A stretch of 64,000 nucleotides of DNA from Hyphococcus sp. (GTDB lineage Bacteria; Pseudomonadota; Alphaproteobacteria; Caulobacterales; Parvularculaceae), in NCBI GenBank assembly GCA_013002535.1, contig JABDJK010000080.1:1-64000 (forward strand), given 5' to 3'. Both the position numbers and the translations under genes were made by a program. The notes beneath the pieces were generated by a model. It saw only the letters and a program-made list of their open reading frames with translations, did no database searches and had not been told where the DNA came from. Of the stretch, positions 1 to 8,791 are shown piece after piece (within the stretch, counting starts at the first letter, position 1; each line of letters starts with the position of its first letter).

Positions 1-17
1 TCAGATGCCCAGTAAAC

Positions 18-332
18 TCACGGCGCTTTAGCGCGCCCGTCGACGCCTGACATTAACGCCATGCGCACCAATTCGACTGTGTTGCGCGCCCGGAACTTTG
101 CGCGAATTCTCGACCGATAGGTTTCTACGGTTTTTGGGCTGATGCCCATCATTTTCGCCGTATCTTTTGTTGAATCGCCCGATAACATGGACTCAAGTAC
201 GGTTGTTTCGCGGACTGTAAGCAGCTGCGAAACATTTTCATCATTTGAATGCAGCATCTCATTTTGTTGGAATAGAATCGCAACCCCAGAAGATGACCGT
301 TTCCGATCCCCACGCAACAGAGCGAATTCCAA
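18..332 (-). CDS. LuxR/FixJ-type DNA-binding regulator, HTH only
   Basis: Small transcription regulator consisting essentially of a LuxR/FixJ winged helix-turn-helix. The block from LTVRETTVLESM through MGISPKTVETYRSRIR to the C-terminus shows the expected TVRE start and the recognition helix with SPKTVETY. No receiver, PAS or autoinducer domain precedes it; about 25 unconserved residues come first. The longest reading starts at a TTG (position 332), and an ATG at 257 would give 79 residues and still keep the whole HTH, so the start is uncertain. It may be a free-standing output domain or the remnant of a two-domain response regulator. Target genes cannot be inferred. Confidence 0.7.
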   Translation of the reverse strand: MEFALLRGDRKRSSSGVAILFQQNEMLHSNDENVSQLLTVRETTVLESMLSGDSTKDTAKMMGISPKTVETYRSRIRAKFRARNTVELVRMALMSGVDGRAKAP

Positions 333-819
333 CTCTCCCTCAGCATTTATCGTAGTTTTTTACCGAAAGGAAAACAAGGCGCGCGCACGTTCACGCCGCC
401 CAATAATTTCTGTACAGCGTAAAAAACTACTAAAAGTTTCATAATGTTAAAAAGCACACGACATGGGGAAAACTTTAGATTTCGCTAACGCAATATTCTC
501 CGATTGATTGCAATTGCGTCTATCACCCGACCTAAAGTTGCAATGCTACGGCGCCGCATTGATAACAGAAAAAAGCGTAACGCGTGGCGTCGAAGATTTT
601 ATCTACCACAATCACAAAAACTCATTAAGTCACTGTTTTTATTGCATATTTTTTATCCGCCCGGCGGGCCCCTTTATGCGGCGGTTGGCTAGCCGATAAA
701 CAAAATGGAACGATGGCGATTGTTACCAGCCTTCGCGATGGTCGCGAGGTCGCCAATCCTTACATAGTACGGGGAGAGGTCTCAAAAAAAAATAACTTAG
801 CGTTTTGGCTGCTGGCGCA
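333..819. other. Intergenic stretch without a recognisable gene
   Basis: About 490 bases with no supported gene. The overlapping 62-63-codon plus-strand frames starting at 504 and 508 have no domain-like composition and no ribosome-binding site. A short GC-rich palindrome (GCCCGGCGGGC) lies near 660-670. The left part is AT-rich and could hold the promoter of the LuxR-type gene; no specific box was recognised. Confidence 0.4.
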
Positions 820-1082
820 ATGATAGTCGGTATACAGATTACCTTAGCAACCGGCGCATCCGCCGGTAAAGACACCAGCGTTGAAACTATGGTCAATCTA
901 TGCAAGAATCTGGTTGACGCTGGCGATTTTGACAGCGTCGGCGCTTGTATGGGCCAGATTAACAGCACCTGTCCTGAGCTTTGCAGAGATCCGGGCGTGT
1001 CCAGGAAGCCATTGGCTTCAAGAATACCGGCGACCGCGTCAGCTGGTTTCGGGAGCAATTGAATGAGGGCGATTTTGATTGA
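820..1082 (+). pseudogene. Small secreted cysteine protein, apparently frameshifted
   Basis: The reading frame begins with a short hydrophobic leader (ATG 820, MIVGIQITLATGASA) followed by a Cys-rich segment with NLCKNLVDAGDFDSVGACMG and STCPELC, then runs into an uncharacteristic tail ending at 1062. In another frame the same DNA continues as EAIGFKNTGDRVSWFREQ and ends NEGDFD at 1082. The GFKNxGxCVSF-like motif (here Arg replaces Cys) recurs in small secreted bacterial proteins, so the two halves look like one gene interrupted by an indel near 985-1005. A TTG at 805 is an alternative start. Function unknown. A sequencing error is possible. Confidence 0.42.
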
Positions 1083-1128
1083 TCGTTACTAGCAACACTG
1101 AAAGGCGTCCCCACGTCTTTTAAGCGAA

Positions 1129-1161
1129 AACGCCCGGCCTTAGTTGGTCGGGCGTTTTTTT
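1129..1161. terminator. Bidirectional intrinsic terminator
   Basis: An 11-bp stem (AACGCCCGGCC pairing with GGTCGGGCGTT, one G-T pair) with a six-base TTAGTT loop is followed by seven T residues; on the other strand it is followed by a TTTT run. It sits between the convergent small secreted gene and the mechanosensitive channel gene and can end both transcripts. Confidence 0.85.
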
Positions 1162-1166
1162 GCGGC

Positions 1167-2588
1167 CTATCCCAGATCGCCGGCTGTTTCCGGCGGGATA
1201 ATATGGACATCGCGCTGCGGGAAGGGGATCTCGATGCCATATTTCGCGAGCGCCGTCTCAATCTCCCAATTATAGGCGGCGTTGACGGCGCCTGGCCGGC
1301 GCACAGCGTCATCGGTCAGCCAGACGACAAGTTCATAGTTTAGCGATGAATCACCAAATTCGACAAGCCAGACCTGGGGCTCGCGCCGTTTGTTTCCTTT
1401 CAACGTATGCGGAACATTGTCAGCCGCTTCGAGGGCGGCTTTTTTGACCAGTTCTTTATCGGTGCCATAGGCGACCCCGAAGGAAACGTGCACGCGCCGG
1501 TTGACCTCCCGCAAAGTCCAGTTGGTGACGCGGCCGGAAATAAACTCTGAATTCGGCACCAGAATATCAACATTGTCGTTGGTGGTGACGAGGGTCGAGC
1601 GGACATTAATTTCTTTAACCTCGCCAGTAATGCCGGATTCGAGATCAATGAAATCGCCGACTTTCAGGGTTTTCTCGAGGAGAATAATGATCCCGGCGAT
1701 GAAATTCTGGAAAATCGACTGCAGCCCGAAGCCAATGCCGACGCCGATGGCGCCGGTCAGAACCGCAAGCCCTGTGAGGTTCACCCGCGCCGCCGACAGC
1801 GCCAGCCAGATGGCGCCGACAATTAAACCAATCTGTATGAGCTGGCCGAGGAGACCGCGAACCGATGGCGTCAAATTATCAGTTTTATTGAGCCTACCTT
1901 TGAAGAATTTCGAAAGGAACGTTGCCGCCCATAGAAGGAAAACGCCGAGAATAACAGCCCAGAGAATGTCAAAAACGGAAACCCCGCCAGCGCCCATGGG
2001 AAGCTTCAAACCATCGAGAAAATCAATGGTTGGTCCCAACAAGCGCAGGATATTGAGCGCCGCGGCGAGCCAGGCGAGAAGCGCGAACGCGCCCGACAGA
2101 AAAGGATCGCGGATGAACGAGGTCACGAACCGGATGACAATCCAGGCATTCAATAGGCTCGCGGCGATACGCAACAGGCTTACCGGCAGGCCGGCGGCGG
2201 CGAAGGCCGGCACCGTGATCCATATCAAGAGAACGGCTAGAAGCGGCCCGGTCATCGCTTTTAAAGCATTCGCGAAGCGGCTCGTTTCGCGGTCTTCGGG
2301 GCTCGCGGCGGGATCGTCCGGCGCAGCCGCGCCGCCGGCAAACACACGGTCGATCGTAGCCCGGATCGGCCGGGCGATGAGCCAGCCGAGAAACAAAGCC
2401 GCAGCGATTGCGGCGCCCTGATAGAGCGCGTCTATTGATCCGATTTGCTCGCGGACACGCGCGAATACGAATACGGCGTTTTCTATCGCGGATTGGAAGA
2501 ATTCCTCCGCTGACTGAATATCTTCGGCGAGCGCGTCGCTGGCGCCCGGTTCGTCTCTGGAGGGCTCAGCCAGACTCTTGTCCTGCAT
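1167..2588 (-). CDS. MscS-family small-conductance mechanosensitive channel
   Basis: Inner-membrane channel that opens under membrane tension and releases solutes on hypo-osmotic shock. The 473 residues comprise an N-terminal extension, several hydrophobic segments between about 50 and 280, then the MscS pore and beta domain. The pore region is visible as GAIGVGIGFGLQSIFQNFIAG, directly followed by the EKTLKVGDFIDL and VPNSEFISGRVTNW blocks typical of the family. It is longer than E. coli MscS (286 residues), as in the larger MscS-like channels. The start codon overlaps the parB stop as TGATG, so it is probably translated from the parAB transcript by coupling. A link to segregation is not implied. 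Confidence 0.9.
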   Translation of the reverse strand: MQDKSLAEPSRDEPGASDALAEDIQSAEEFFQSAIENAVFVFARVREQIGSIDALYQGAAIAAALFLGWLIARPIRATIDRVFAGGAAAPDDPAASPEDRETSRFANALKAMTGPLLAVLLIWITVPAFAAAGLPVSLLRIAASLLNAWIVIRFVTSFIRDPFLSGAFALLAWLAAALNILRLLGPTIDFLDGLKLPMGAGGVSVFDILWAVILGVFLLWAATFLSKFFKGRLNKTDNLTPSVRGLLGQLIQIGLIVGAIWLALSAARVNLTGLAVLTGAIGVGIGFGLQSIFQNFIAGIIILLEKTLKVGDFIDLESGITGEVKEINVRSTLVTTNDNVDILVPNSEFISGRVTNWTLREVNRRVHVSFGVAYGTDKELVKKAALEAADNVPHTLKGNKRREPQVWLVEFGDSSLNYELVVWLTDDAVRRPGAVNAAYNWEIETALAKYGIEIPFPQRDVHIIPPETAGDLG

Positions 2589-3517
2589 CAGACCCCGGCG
2601 CCCATGAGGCGGCGACAGATATCGTCAAGCTGGTCGAGGGTGCGATAGGAAATGGTGACGTCGCCGGCGCCTTTTTTCGAATGATCGATGTCGACCTCAA
2701 GGCCGAGAATATTGGAAAGATCGCGTTCGAGGGCGCGCGTGTCGGCATCCTTGCGGGCGCCGGAAGCCACTGTTTTAACGTCCTTTTTGGTATTTGCATC
2801 ACTGATTTTTCGTGATTTTGCCGGAGCGCCTGCGCGGGCCAGCGCCTCTGTTTCACGCACAGAAAGATCGTCCTTCAATACGGCCTTCAACGCCGCAGAC
2901 GGGTCAGAACAACCAAGGAGCGCGCGGGCGTGGCCCATAGAAATCGCGCCGGATGTCACGGCCTCAATCGCTTGGGCGGGAAGCTTCAACAGACGCACCG
3001 TGTTGGCGACATGGCTGCGCGACTTGCCGACGGCTTTCGCTATCTCATCATGAGTGCGGTCATAGGCGTCGGCGAGGCGTTGATAGGCGGTCGCTTCTTC
3101 GATCACCCCAAGGTCGACCCGCTGGACATTTTCGATGAGCGCAATTTCTGCGGCTTCCTCATCCGTCAGCTCACGGATGACTACGGGGACGCTGTGAAGC
3201 TTAGCCTTTTGCGCCGCGCGCCAGCGTCGCTCGCCAGCGACAATCTCATAGGTCTTCTCGCCGGTCTGGCGAACCAAGATCGGCTGCAGGAGTCCGCGCG
3301 ATTTAATCGAGGCGGCGAGCTCCGAAATGGCGTCTTTGTCAAAAACGCGGCGCGGCTGATCCGGATTGGCAATCAGAAATTCGATCGGCAATTCGCGCTT
3401 GTCCCGCGCCGGCGTCTTTGCCGACGGCGCATCGCCGAGAAGGGCGTCGAGGCCCCGCCCCAACCCTTTCGAGCCTAATCCCTTGTTTTGGCTTTTCTTT
3501 TTTGCCACTGCGGCCAT
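2588..3517 (-). CDS. parB: Chromosome-partitioning protein ParB
   Basis: CTP-dependent DNA-sliding clamp that loads at parS and recruits ParA to segregate the replication origin. The 309 residues show a Lys-rich N-terminus, the CTPase/ParB-N domain (roughly 35-125) with GERRWRAA and ENVQRVDL, the central HTH region (GKSRSHVANTVRLLKLP, about 150-200) that reads parS, a variable linker, and a C-terminal dimerisation segment. It lies 17 bp downstream of parA in the same transcription unit, and four perfect parS sites lie 2-5 kb upstream in mnmG and mnmE. Length and motifs are complete, so it should be functional. Confidence 0.97.
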   Translation of the reverse strand: MAAVAKKKSQNKGLGSKGLGRGLDALLGDAPSAKTPARDKRELPIEFLIANPDQPRRVFDKDAISELAASIKSRGLLQPILVRQTGEKTYEIVAGERRWRAAQKAKLHSVPVVIRELTDEEAAEIALIENVQRVDLGVIEEATAYQRLADAYDRTHDEIAKAVGKSRSHVANTVRLLKLPAQAIEAVTSGAISMGHARALLGCSDPSAALKAVLKDDLSVRETEALARAGAPAKSRKISDANTKKDVKTVASGARKDADTRALERDLSNILGLEVDIDHSKKGAGDVTISYRTLDQLDDICRRLMGAGV

Positions 3518-3534
3518 GAAAAAATCCCCTGAAA

Positions 3535-4368
3535 TTACGCCGCTTTTGCCCCGGTTCGCTCACGCTGAATGACCTCGGAAGCGAGTTGAATATAGGCCTG
3601 GCTGCCCGGACATTTCAGATCATAAAGGAGCGCCGGCTTGCCGTGGCTCGGCGCCTCGGAGATCCGGACATTGCGAGGAATGACGGTGTTGTAGACTTTG
3701 TCCTTAAGATGCGCCCGAACGTCTTCCTCTACCTGCGCCGTCAGATTATTGCGCCGGTCATGCATGGTAAGGACAATGCCCTGTAACTCGATCCGGTCAT
3801 TAATTCGTGAACGGACTGTATCGATCGTGCGCAAAATCTGGCTGAGGCCCTCCAGCGCGAAGAACTCACATTGTAAGGGAATGATCACCGCGTCCGCTGC
3901 CGCGAGGGCGTTTACAGTCAACAGGCTGAGCGACGGCGGGCAGTCGATCAGAATGTACGAAACCGGCGTCGCACGTGACGACCGGCCATACTCTTCAATG
4001 GCGTCGGCAAGGCGATAGTGGCGCCGGTCCGCGTCGATCAGCTCGACCTCCGCGCCGGCGAGATCGACCCCGGCAGGGGCGAGAACCAGCCCTGGAATAT
4101 CCGATTCATAAACTGCGGCTTCCAGGCGATACTCACCCGTCAACACATCATAGGTCGTCACCCCGCGATCAGCGGCGGTGACGCCGAGCCCAGTTGATGC
4201 GTTTCCTTGCGGATCAAGGTCGATGAGCAAAACACGCTCCCCAACGGCGGCTAACGCTGTTGCGAGATTGATCGCTGTCGTCGTCTTGCCAACGCCGCCT
4301 TTTTGATTGGCGATGGCGATGATGCGGGGGCTATCCGCGTTTTGTGCGCTCTTTGCTTTTCTTGCCAC
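3535..4368 (-). CDS. parA: Chromosome-partitioning ATPase ParA
   Basis: Deviant-Walker ATPase that binds nucleoid DNA as an ATP dimer and moves ParB-parS complexes. The KGGVGKTTTAINLA P-loop appears at about residue 21, the Walker B-like LLIDLDPQGNAST follows near 45, and the ILIDCPPSLSLLTVNAL segment near 130. The 277 residues match chromosomal ParA proteins. The start chosen (4368) lies 38 bp inside the 3-prime end of rsmG; no later Met precedes the P-loop, so the overlap is probably genuine and couples the genes. It is in an operon with parB downstream and mnmG-rsmG upstream, the classic origin-proximal arrangement. Confidence 0.97.
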   Translation of the reverse strand: MARKAKSAQNADSPRIIAIANQKGGVGKTTTAINLATALAAVGERVLLIDLDPQGNASTGLGVTAADRGVTTYDVLTGEYRLEAAVYESDIPGLVLAPAGVDLAGAEVELIDADRRHYRLADAIEEYGRSSRATPVSYILIDCPPSLSLLTVNALAAADAVIIPLQCEFFALEGLSQILRTIDTVRSRINDRIELQGIVLTMHDRRNNLTAQVEEDVRAHLKDKVYNTVIPRNVRISEAPSHGKPALLYDLKCPGSQAYIQLASEVIQRERTGAKAA

Positions 4369-4981
4369 GGGAGAGGTTTTCGATTTCCAGAATGGTCGCT
4401 TGCGGGTTCGTATGGCTGGTATGACGTTTCACGTCCATATGCCAACATTTAGCGGCCTCGGTCAATTCATCCTCAACATCTTGTCCCTTAAGAAAGAAAT
4501 ACTTTGTGTTTTGTCCTTGAATTCCAGCGCCATAGTCAAGCAATTTATCAAGCCGGGCGAGGGCTCTGGCGGTGATAATGTCCGGGGAAAATTTGAGTTT
4601 CGTAGATTCGATTCGGTCCTGGATGACCGTCACGGCAACCCCCATAGCGTCCGCAGCAGCCGATAAGAACGCCGCCTTCTTGCCCGTTGATTCGATCATT
4701 GTGACGTGTACGTCCTTTTCGGCCAGCATCGCCGCCAGGACCAGCGCGGGAAACCCCGCGCCGGATCCTAGATCAACAATGGTCGATATTCCCGCGGGAA
4801 GTAGGGCGGCCAATTGCGCGCTGTCGAGATAATGGCGCGACCAACGCTCTGGGATGGTTGAGCGCGCTACCAGATTGTGCCGCGACGCCGAATCGAGAAA
4901 GACCGCGTCCATCGCTTCAAGGCGCGCCATTGCCGCCGGGCTGACCGCCGCGGCCGCGGCAAATTCGTCTTTGGTCAACAT
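4331..4981 (-). CDS. rsmG: 16S rRNA (guanine-N7)-methyltransferase RsmG
   Basis: SAM-dependent enzyme that methylates N7 of G527 in 16S rRNA (E. coli numbering). The SAM-binding motif VDLGSGAGFPALVLA lies near residue 70, followed by the acidic strand MIESTGKKAAFL. The start MLTKDEFAAAA at 4981 gives 216 residues, the usual length, and falls 23 bp after the mnmG stop; a longer in-frame extension into mnmG is only the antiparallel-frame shadow. The basic tail (KKSKERTKRG) overlaps the start of parA. Loss of RsmG classically gives low-level streptomycin resistance. Confidence 0.95.
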   Translation of the reverse strand: MLTKDEFAAAAAVSPAAMARLEAMDAVFLDSASRHNLVARSTIPERWSRHYLDSAQLAALLPAGISTIVDLGSGAGFPALVLAAMLAEKDVHVTMIESTGKKAAFLSAAADAMGVAVTVIQDRIESTKLKFSPDIITARALARLDKLLDYGAGIQGQNTKYFFLKGQDVEDELTEAAKCWHMDVKRHTSHTNPQATILEIENLSRGKKSKERTKRG

Positions 4982-5003
4982 GTCAGCCCTCGGGGCGGCG
5001 CCG

Positions 5004-6908
5004 TCAGGAAGCGGCACGGGTGCGCTTCTTGATATGGGCAAGAAGGACGGCGAGGGCGGCCGGCGTAACCCCTTCGAGGCGCCCGGCCTGACCCAGCGTC
5101 GCCGGCCGCGCGGCGGCAAGGCGTTGGCGCACTTCATTGGAAAGCCCCGGCGCCGCGCCATAGTCGAGGTCGGCGGGCAGGACGAGCCCCTCATCCTTTT
5201 TGAAGGCAGCGATGTCCGCCTCCTGGCGCTGGAGATACCCGGCGTAAAGCGCGTCGAACTCCAGCTGTTCTGCGACCGCAGGCGTCAGGTCTTCGATTTC
5301 CGGCCAGACCTGCGCAAGCGCTTTAAGATTAACGCCGGGCAGCGATAAGAGATCGCATACCGAACGGCGACGTCCGTCCTGGTTAATTTTAAGGCCGTAT
5401 TTTTCGGCGGCGGCCGGCGTCAGGTTGGCTTGCGCCGCCCACTCCCGCGCTGCGCTCAAAGCGTTTTGTTTCACGTGAAACATCGCAGCCCGGCCCGCGC
5501 CAACAAATCCGGCCTCTATCCCTCGCGGCGTCAGGCGTTGGTCGGCATTGTCGGCCCTCAGCGAAAGCCGGTATTCCGCGCGGCTCGTGAACATGCGGTA
5601 CGGCTCCGTGACCCCTTGCGTCACGAGGTCATCAATCATGACGCCGATATAGGCCTCGGATCGATCGAGAATAAACGGTTCAGCCCCAGCAACTTTCCGG
5701 GCGGCGTTAACGCCAGCAATAAGGCCCTGCGCCGCCGCTTCTTCATAGCCGGTCGTCCCATTTATCTGGCCGGCCAAGAACAGACCCGGGAGGGCCTCGA
5801 CTTCCAATTGGAGCGTCAGGGACCTTGGGTCCACATAGTCGTACTCTATTGCGTATCCGTAACGGACGACTTTTGCGTCAGCGAGGCCGGGAATGGTTGT
5901 CAGGAACGCCGCCTGAACATCCTCTGGCAAGGACGTCGAAATTCCGTTGGGGTAGACCGTGTGGTCATCGAGACCTTCAGGCTCAAGGAAGATCTGGTGT
6001 GAACCCCGTTCCGCGAAGCGGACGATCTTGTCCTCAATCGATGGGCAGTAGCGCGGGCCGCGGCCGGAAATGCCGCCGCCATAAACCGCGGATTTTGAGA
6101 TATTCTCCGCGATAATCGCGTGGGTCTCCTCGTTCGTGAAGGTGATCGCGCAGGCGATTTGCGGCACTGTGATCCGGTCGTTAAGGAACGAGAATGGGAC
6201 CGGTTCGTCATCGGCCGGCTGCATTTCCAGCGCAGCCCAATCGATGGTCCGCCCATCGAGGCGCGCCGGGGTGCCCGTTTTCAGGCGATCCATTTTAAGT
6301 CCCAGCCCATAGAGGCGATCGGACAGACCAACCGCCGGGGCCTCGACGCCGCCGCCCCAGGATTTGTCACCAGCGCGGGAGTTCGCGCGGCCCGCAGGTA
6401 TGCGCTTATTGCCGATATGAATGACGCCCTTGAGAAAGGTCCCGGTGGTCAGCACCACCGCCTTCGCCCTGATTTCCGAACCATCCGCACTGACCACCCC
6501 GGCGATTGTTTCACGTGAAACATCGTCGGTGAGGAGGTCTTCTACTGCTATCTCGGCGATGTCGAGGTTTGGGTAGCCGGCAAGCGCCGCCTGCATCGCC
6601 TTACGGTAAAGCTTGCGGTCGGCCTGAGCGCGGGGGCCGCGCACCGCCGGCCCTTTCGACCGATTGAGCATTCTGAACTGGATCCCGGCCTCATCGATGA
6701 TCCGTCCCATGAGACCGTCCAAGGCGTCGACCTCACGGACGAGGTGGCCTTTGCCCAGACCGCCAATCGCCGGGTTACACGACATCTCGCCGATGGTGTC
6801 TTTTCGGTGGGTGGCGAGGAGGGTGCGCGCGCCAGCGCGCGCCGCAGCCGCCGCCGCTTCGCATCCGGCGTGACCGCCCCCGATTACTATGACGTCGTAA
6901 TTCGTCAT
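5004..6908 (-). CDS. mnmG: tRNA 5-carboxymethylaminomethyluridine synthase subunit MnmG (GidA)
   Basis: FAD-dependent partner of MnmE that modifies wobble U34 of tRNAs reading NNA/NNG codons, in the cytoplasm. The N-terminal Rossmann motif [12 protein letters not shown], the signature [20 protein letters not shown] at about residue 44, [11 protein letters not shown], and the second FAD-contact region [21 protein letters not shown] are all present. The 634 residues are full length. Two parS sites are embedded in this gene (encoding FHVKQ and VSRETI), so it serves both as coding sequence and as part of the centromere. A 30-codon frame with a similar N-terminus ends at its start codon (ATGA overlap). 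Confidence 0.97.
   Translation of the reverse strand: MTNYDVIVIGGGHAGCEAAAAAARAGARTLLATHRKDTIGEMSCNPAIGGLGKGHLVREVDALDGLMGRIIDEAGIQFRMLNRSKGPAVRGPRAQADRKLYRKAMQAALAGYPNLDIAEIAVEDLLTDDVSRETIAGVVSADGSEIRAKAVVLTTGTFLKGVIHIGNKRIPAGRANSRAGDKSWGGGVEAPAVGLSDRLYGLGLKMDRLKTGTPARLDGRTIDWAALEMQPADDEPVPFSFLNDRITVPQIACAITFTNEETHAIIAENISKSAVYGGGISGRGPRYCPSIEDKIVRFAERGSHQIFLEPEGLDDHTVYPNGISTSLPEDVQAAFLTTIPGLADAKVVRYGYAIEYDYVDPRSLTLQLEVEALPGLFLAGQINGTTGYEEAAAQGLIAGVNAARKVAGAEPFILDRSEAYIGVMIDDLVTQGVTEPYRMFTSRAEYRLSLRADNADQRLTPRGIEAGFVGAGRAAMFHVKQNALSAAREWAAQANLTPAAAEKYGLKINQDGRRRSVCDLLSLPGVNLKALAQVWPEIEDLTPAVAEQLEFDALYAGYLQRQEADIAAFKKDEGLVLPADLDYGAAPGLSNEVRQRLAAARPATLGQAGRLEGVTPAALAVLLAHIKKRTRAAS
5467..5482. 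promoter_or_regulatory. parS site 1 (ParB-binding centromere)
   Basis: Perfect 16-bp palindrome TGTTTCACGTGAAACA, identical to the parS sequence known from other bacteria, including Caulobacter. It lies inside mnmG, where it encodes FHVKQ. Confidence 0.95.
6507..6522. promoter_or_regulatory. parS site 2
   Basis: Second exact copy of TGTTTCACGTGAAACA, inside mnmG about 1.04 kb from site 1. Here it is read in another frame (VSRETI), so DNA sequence rather than peptide is conserved. Confidence 0.95.
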
Positions 6909-6997
6909 TCGCTCGATTTATTCCTGCTTCCGCATTTTTGATTTGCGCGTCTTCGCGCGCGGGCGCCAAGTACAATAACGTCGTATTCAGTTTCCAT
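6905..6997 (-). other. 30-codon frame ending on the mnmG start, resembling the MnmG N-terminus
   Basis: A short reading frame starting METEYDVIVLGA runs 30 codons and its TGA overlaps the mnmG ATG (ATGA). TEYDVIVLGA mirrors the MnmG start [10 protein letters not shown], and the DNA TACGACGTNATNGTA is shared. It may be a relic of a tandem duplication of the gene start, an upstream coupling peptide, or the head of another FAD protein that was lost. After residue 12 the frame becomes Arg-rich and non-homologous. Confidence 0.35.
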
Positions 6998-7046
6998 GAT
7001 CGATCTCTGGCTCGCTCATATATAGGGACCAAGCCAGATTGAAAGA

Positions 7047-7062
7047 TGTTTCACGTGAAACA
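7047..7062. promoter_or_regulatory. parS site 3
   Basis: Third exact TGTTTCACGTGAAACA, the only copy in non-coding DNA, between the mnmE stop and the region preceding mnmG. ParB loading here could also influence mnmG transcription; that is inference. Confidence 0.95.
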
Positions 7063-7086
7063 CGCCGCAAGATGGATTCTGGCCGT

Positions 7087-8430
7087 TTACTTCCCGATAC
7101 AGAAACTGGAAAAGATCTCGTCGAGGACGTCTTCAACGCCGACGGCGCCGGTGATGCTGCCAAGCGCACGGGCGGCAAGGCGTGCGTCTTCGGCCGCCAG
7201 CTCCGGCGCGGTCTCGATTTTTTCCTCGGCCCGCGTGAGGGCGGCGACGGCGTCTTCAACTGCGCGGACGTGGCGAGCGCGGGTGAGGGCCGGACCATTG
7301 AAATTGCCTTGGGCTGAAACTGCTGCGGTAAGAGCGGCGATGAACTCATCGACGCCGAGCCCTGTCAACGGCGAAAGGCTGACCGCGGCAACGCCATCAG
7401 GCGCGACGCCGTGGGGTATGGCGGGGTTAAGATCAGCATGGGTCCAGACCAGAAAATCACCTGGTCGGAGTAGGTCCAGTGTTTCACGTGAAACAAATTC
7501 GACGCGTGGGTCGAGAGCCGCCACCCGCAGGTCGGCTTGTTTAGCCCTACTGCGCGCGCGCGCCATCCCTTCAGCTTCAATGGCGTCGTTTGTCTCGTCA
7601 CGAAGGCCAGCCGTATCGGACAGCGTCGCCAGAATACCGCCGAGATCTAGCCTTGCCTCTACAACATCACGCGTCGTACCGGCGACATCAGAGACGATCG
7701 CGACATCGGCGCCGGCAAGAACATTCACCAGCGACGACTTGCCGACATTTGGCGGGCCAATAATCGCAATATTAATTCCCTTACGGATTGTCCGTGCACG
7801 TCTCGAATTGGCGAGAAACGCGGTTAACGCATCCTTGAGCTTGGTGATCGCTGGGCCGGCCCTGGCCGCGACTGCCGCCGGCACATCGCCCTCATCGGGG
7901 AAATCAATATCCGCCTCAAGGGGGGTCAAAACCGATATTAAACGGCTGCGAAGGCCCTCAGCGGCTTCGGATAAACGCCCGCCAAGTTGACCCAAAGCCT
8001 GTTTTCTCTGCTCATTCGTTTCGGCATCGATAAGATCAGCCAGCGCCTCCGCCTGGGCAAGATCGAGCCGGCCGTTCCGAAACGCGCGCAGGGTGAATTC
8101 GCCGGCCTCCGCCGGTCGGGCGCCAAGCCGAGCAAGCGTTTCAGACAGGCACGCTTCCACCGCAGCAGATCCGTGGAGATGAAATTCGACGGTATCTTCG
8201 CCGGTAAAACTTTGCGGGTTTTGAAATAAAATGACGAGACCACGGTCAATCAGGGCGCCGCTGGTCGGCTCGCTAATTTCCGCCATTTTCGCCTCACGGA
8301 TTTTAATCCGTTTACCAATTAACAGATCGGAAATCCTGAAGCTTTCCGGCCCAGAGACGCGGATGACCGCGACGCCGGCTTTGCCGGCGCCCGTCGCCTT
8401 GGCGAAGATGGTATCGCGGTCGCTCGCCAT
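7087..8430 (-). CDS. mnmE: tRNA uridine-5-carboxymethylaminomethyl(34) synthesis GTPase MnmE
   Basis: Potassium-activated GTPase that works with MnmG on wobble uridine modification. The N-terminal folate-binding TrmE domain starts at TIFAKATGAGKAGVAVIRVSG, the central helical domain follows, the G domain inserts at about 215 with GPPNVGKSSLVN, DVAGTTRD and DTAGLRD, and the protein ends in the conserved FCIGK whose Cys is needed for modification. The 447 residues are full length. It carries a parS site (VSRETL) in the linker between G-domain elements. It is co-directional with mnmG and follows the DUF6489 gene by 37 bp. Confidence 0.97.
   Translation of the reverse strand: MASDRDTIFAKATGAGKAGVAVIRVSGPESFRISDLLIGKRIKIREAKMAEISEPTSGALIDRGLVILFQNPQSFTGEDTVEFHLHGSAAVEACLSETLARLGARPAEAGEFTLRAFRNGRLDLAQAEALADLIDAETNEQRKQALGQLGGRLSEAAEGLRSRLISVLTPLEADIDFPDEGDVPAAVAARAGPAITKLKDALTAFLANSRRARTIRKGINIAIIGPPNVGKSSLVNVLAGADVAIVSDVAGTTRDVVEARLDLGGILATLSDTAGLRDETNDAIEAEGMARARSRAKQADLRVAALDPRVEFVSRETLDLLRPGDFLVWTHADLNPAIPHGVAPDGVAAVSLSPLTGLGVDEFIAALTAAVSAQGNFNGPALTRARHVRAVEDAVAALTRAEEKIETAPELAAEDARLAARALGSITGAVGVEDVLDEIFSSFCIGK
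7480..7495. promoter_or_regulatory. parS site 4
   Basis: Fourth exact TGTTTCACGTGAAACA, inside mnmE. With sites 1-3 it makes a cluster of four within 2.03 kb, beside parAB and about 20 kb from the proposed origin. Confidence 0.95.
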
Positions 8431-8467
8431 TTCTCATTTCACGCTGGCTCGCGGGACAACTCCCGCG

Positions 8468-8719
8468 TCATTTCTTGCCGGACTTCCCGCCGCCCGCCAT
8501 GGCTGCGCCCATCATGGACTGAAATTGCTCCATGCCTTTGCCGCCCATGGCCATCATATTGGCGACAAAGCGCTCGGGGTCTGCGAGCGTATCCATGGAA
8601 TCCTTCGCCCGTTTCATCATCTCGCCCATCACCATCTGGTTCATGGGCTCAACATCCGGCATCCCGAAAAATGTCCGTGCTTCCTGGGGGGTGCAGTCGA
8701 TATTGATGGTAAATTTCAT
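8468..8719 (-). CDS. DUF6489-type small conserved protein
   Basis: Uncharacterised 83-residue alphaproteobacterial protein. It starts MKFTINIDCTPQEARTFFGM, which I associate with DUF6489, continues with a Met-rich amphipathic helix (NQMVMGEMMKRAKDSM, MMAMGGKGMEQFQSMMGAAM) and ends in a Lys-rich tail. There is no signal peptide or membrane helix. The composition resembles phasin-like or polymer-associated helical proteins, but this is only a resemblance. It precedes mnmE in the same orientation and may share its transcript. Confidence 0.72.
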   Translation of the reverse strand: MKFTINIDCTPQEARTFFGMPDVEPMNQMVMGEMMKRAKDSMDTLADPERFVANMMAMGGKGMEQFQSMMGAAMAGGGKSGKK

Positions 8720-8791
8720 GGCCGCTCCTTTACGTTCCGGCCCCTATATCAAAGCCGGGGCGCAAGGGACAGCCGTCAAATGCGGCGCCAG

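Noticed and set aside
504-699. Two overlapping 62-63-codon plus-strand frames in the left intergenic region
   Set aside because: No ribosome-binding site, no domain-like composition, and they overlap each other in different frames.
1501-2421. 306-codon plus-strand frame opposite the MscS gene
   Set aside because: Arg/Ser/Pro-rich antisense shadow of a strongly supported gene in GC-rich DNA.
7046-7990. 314-codon plus-strand frame opposite mnmE
   Set aside because: Antisense shadow with low-complexity Ala/Arg/Ser content; the mnmE frame carries all G-domain motifs.
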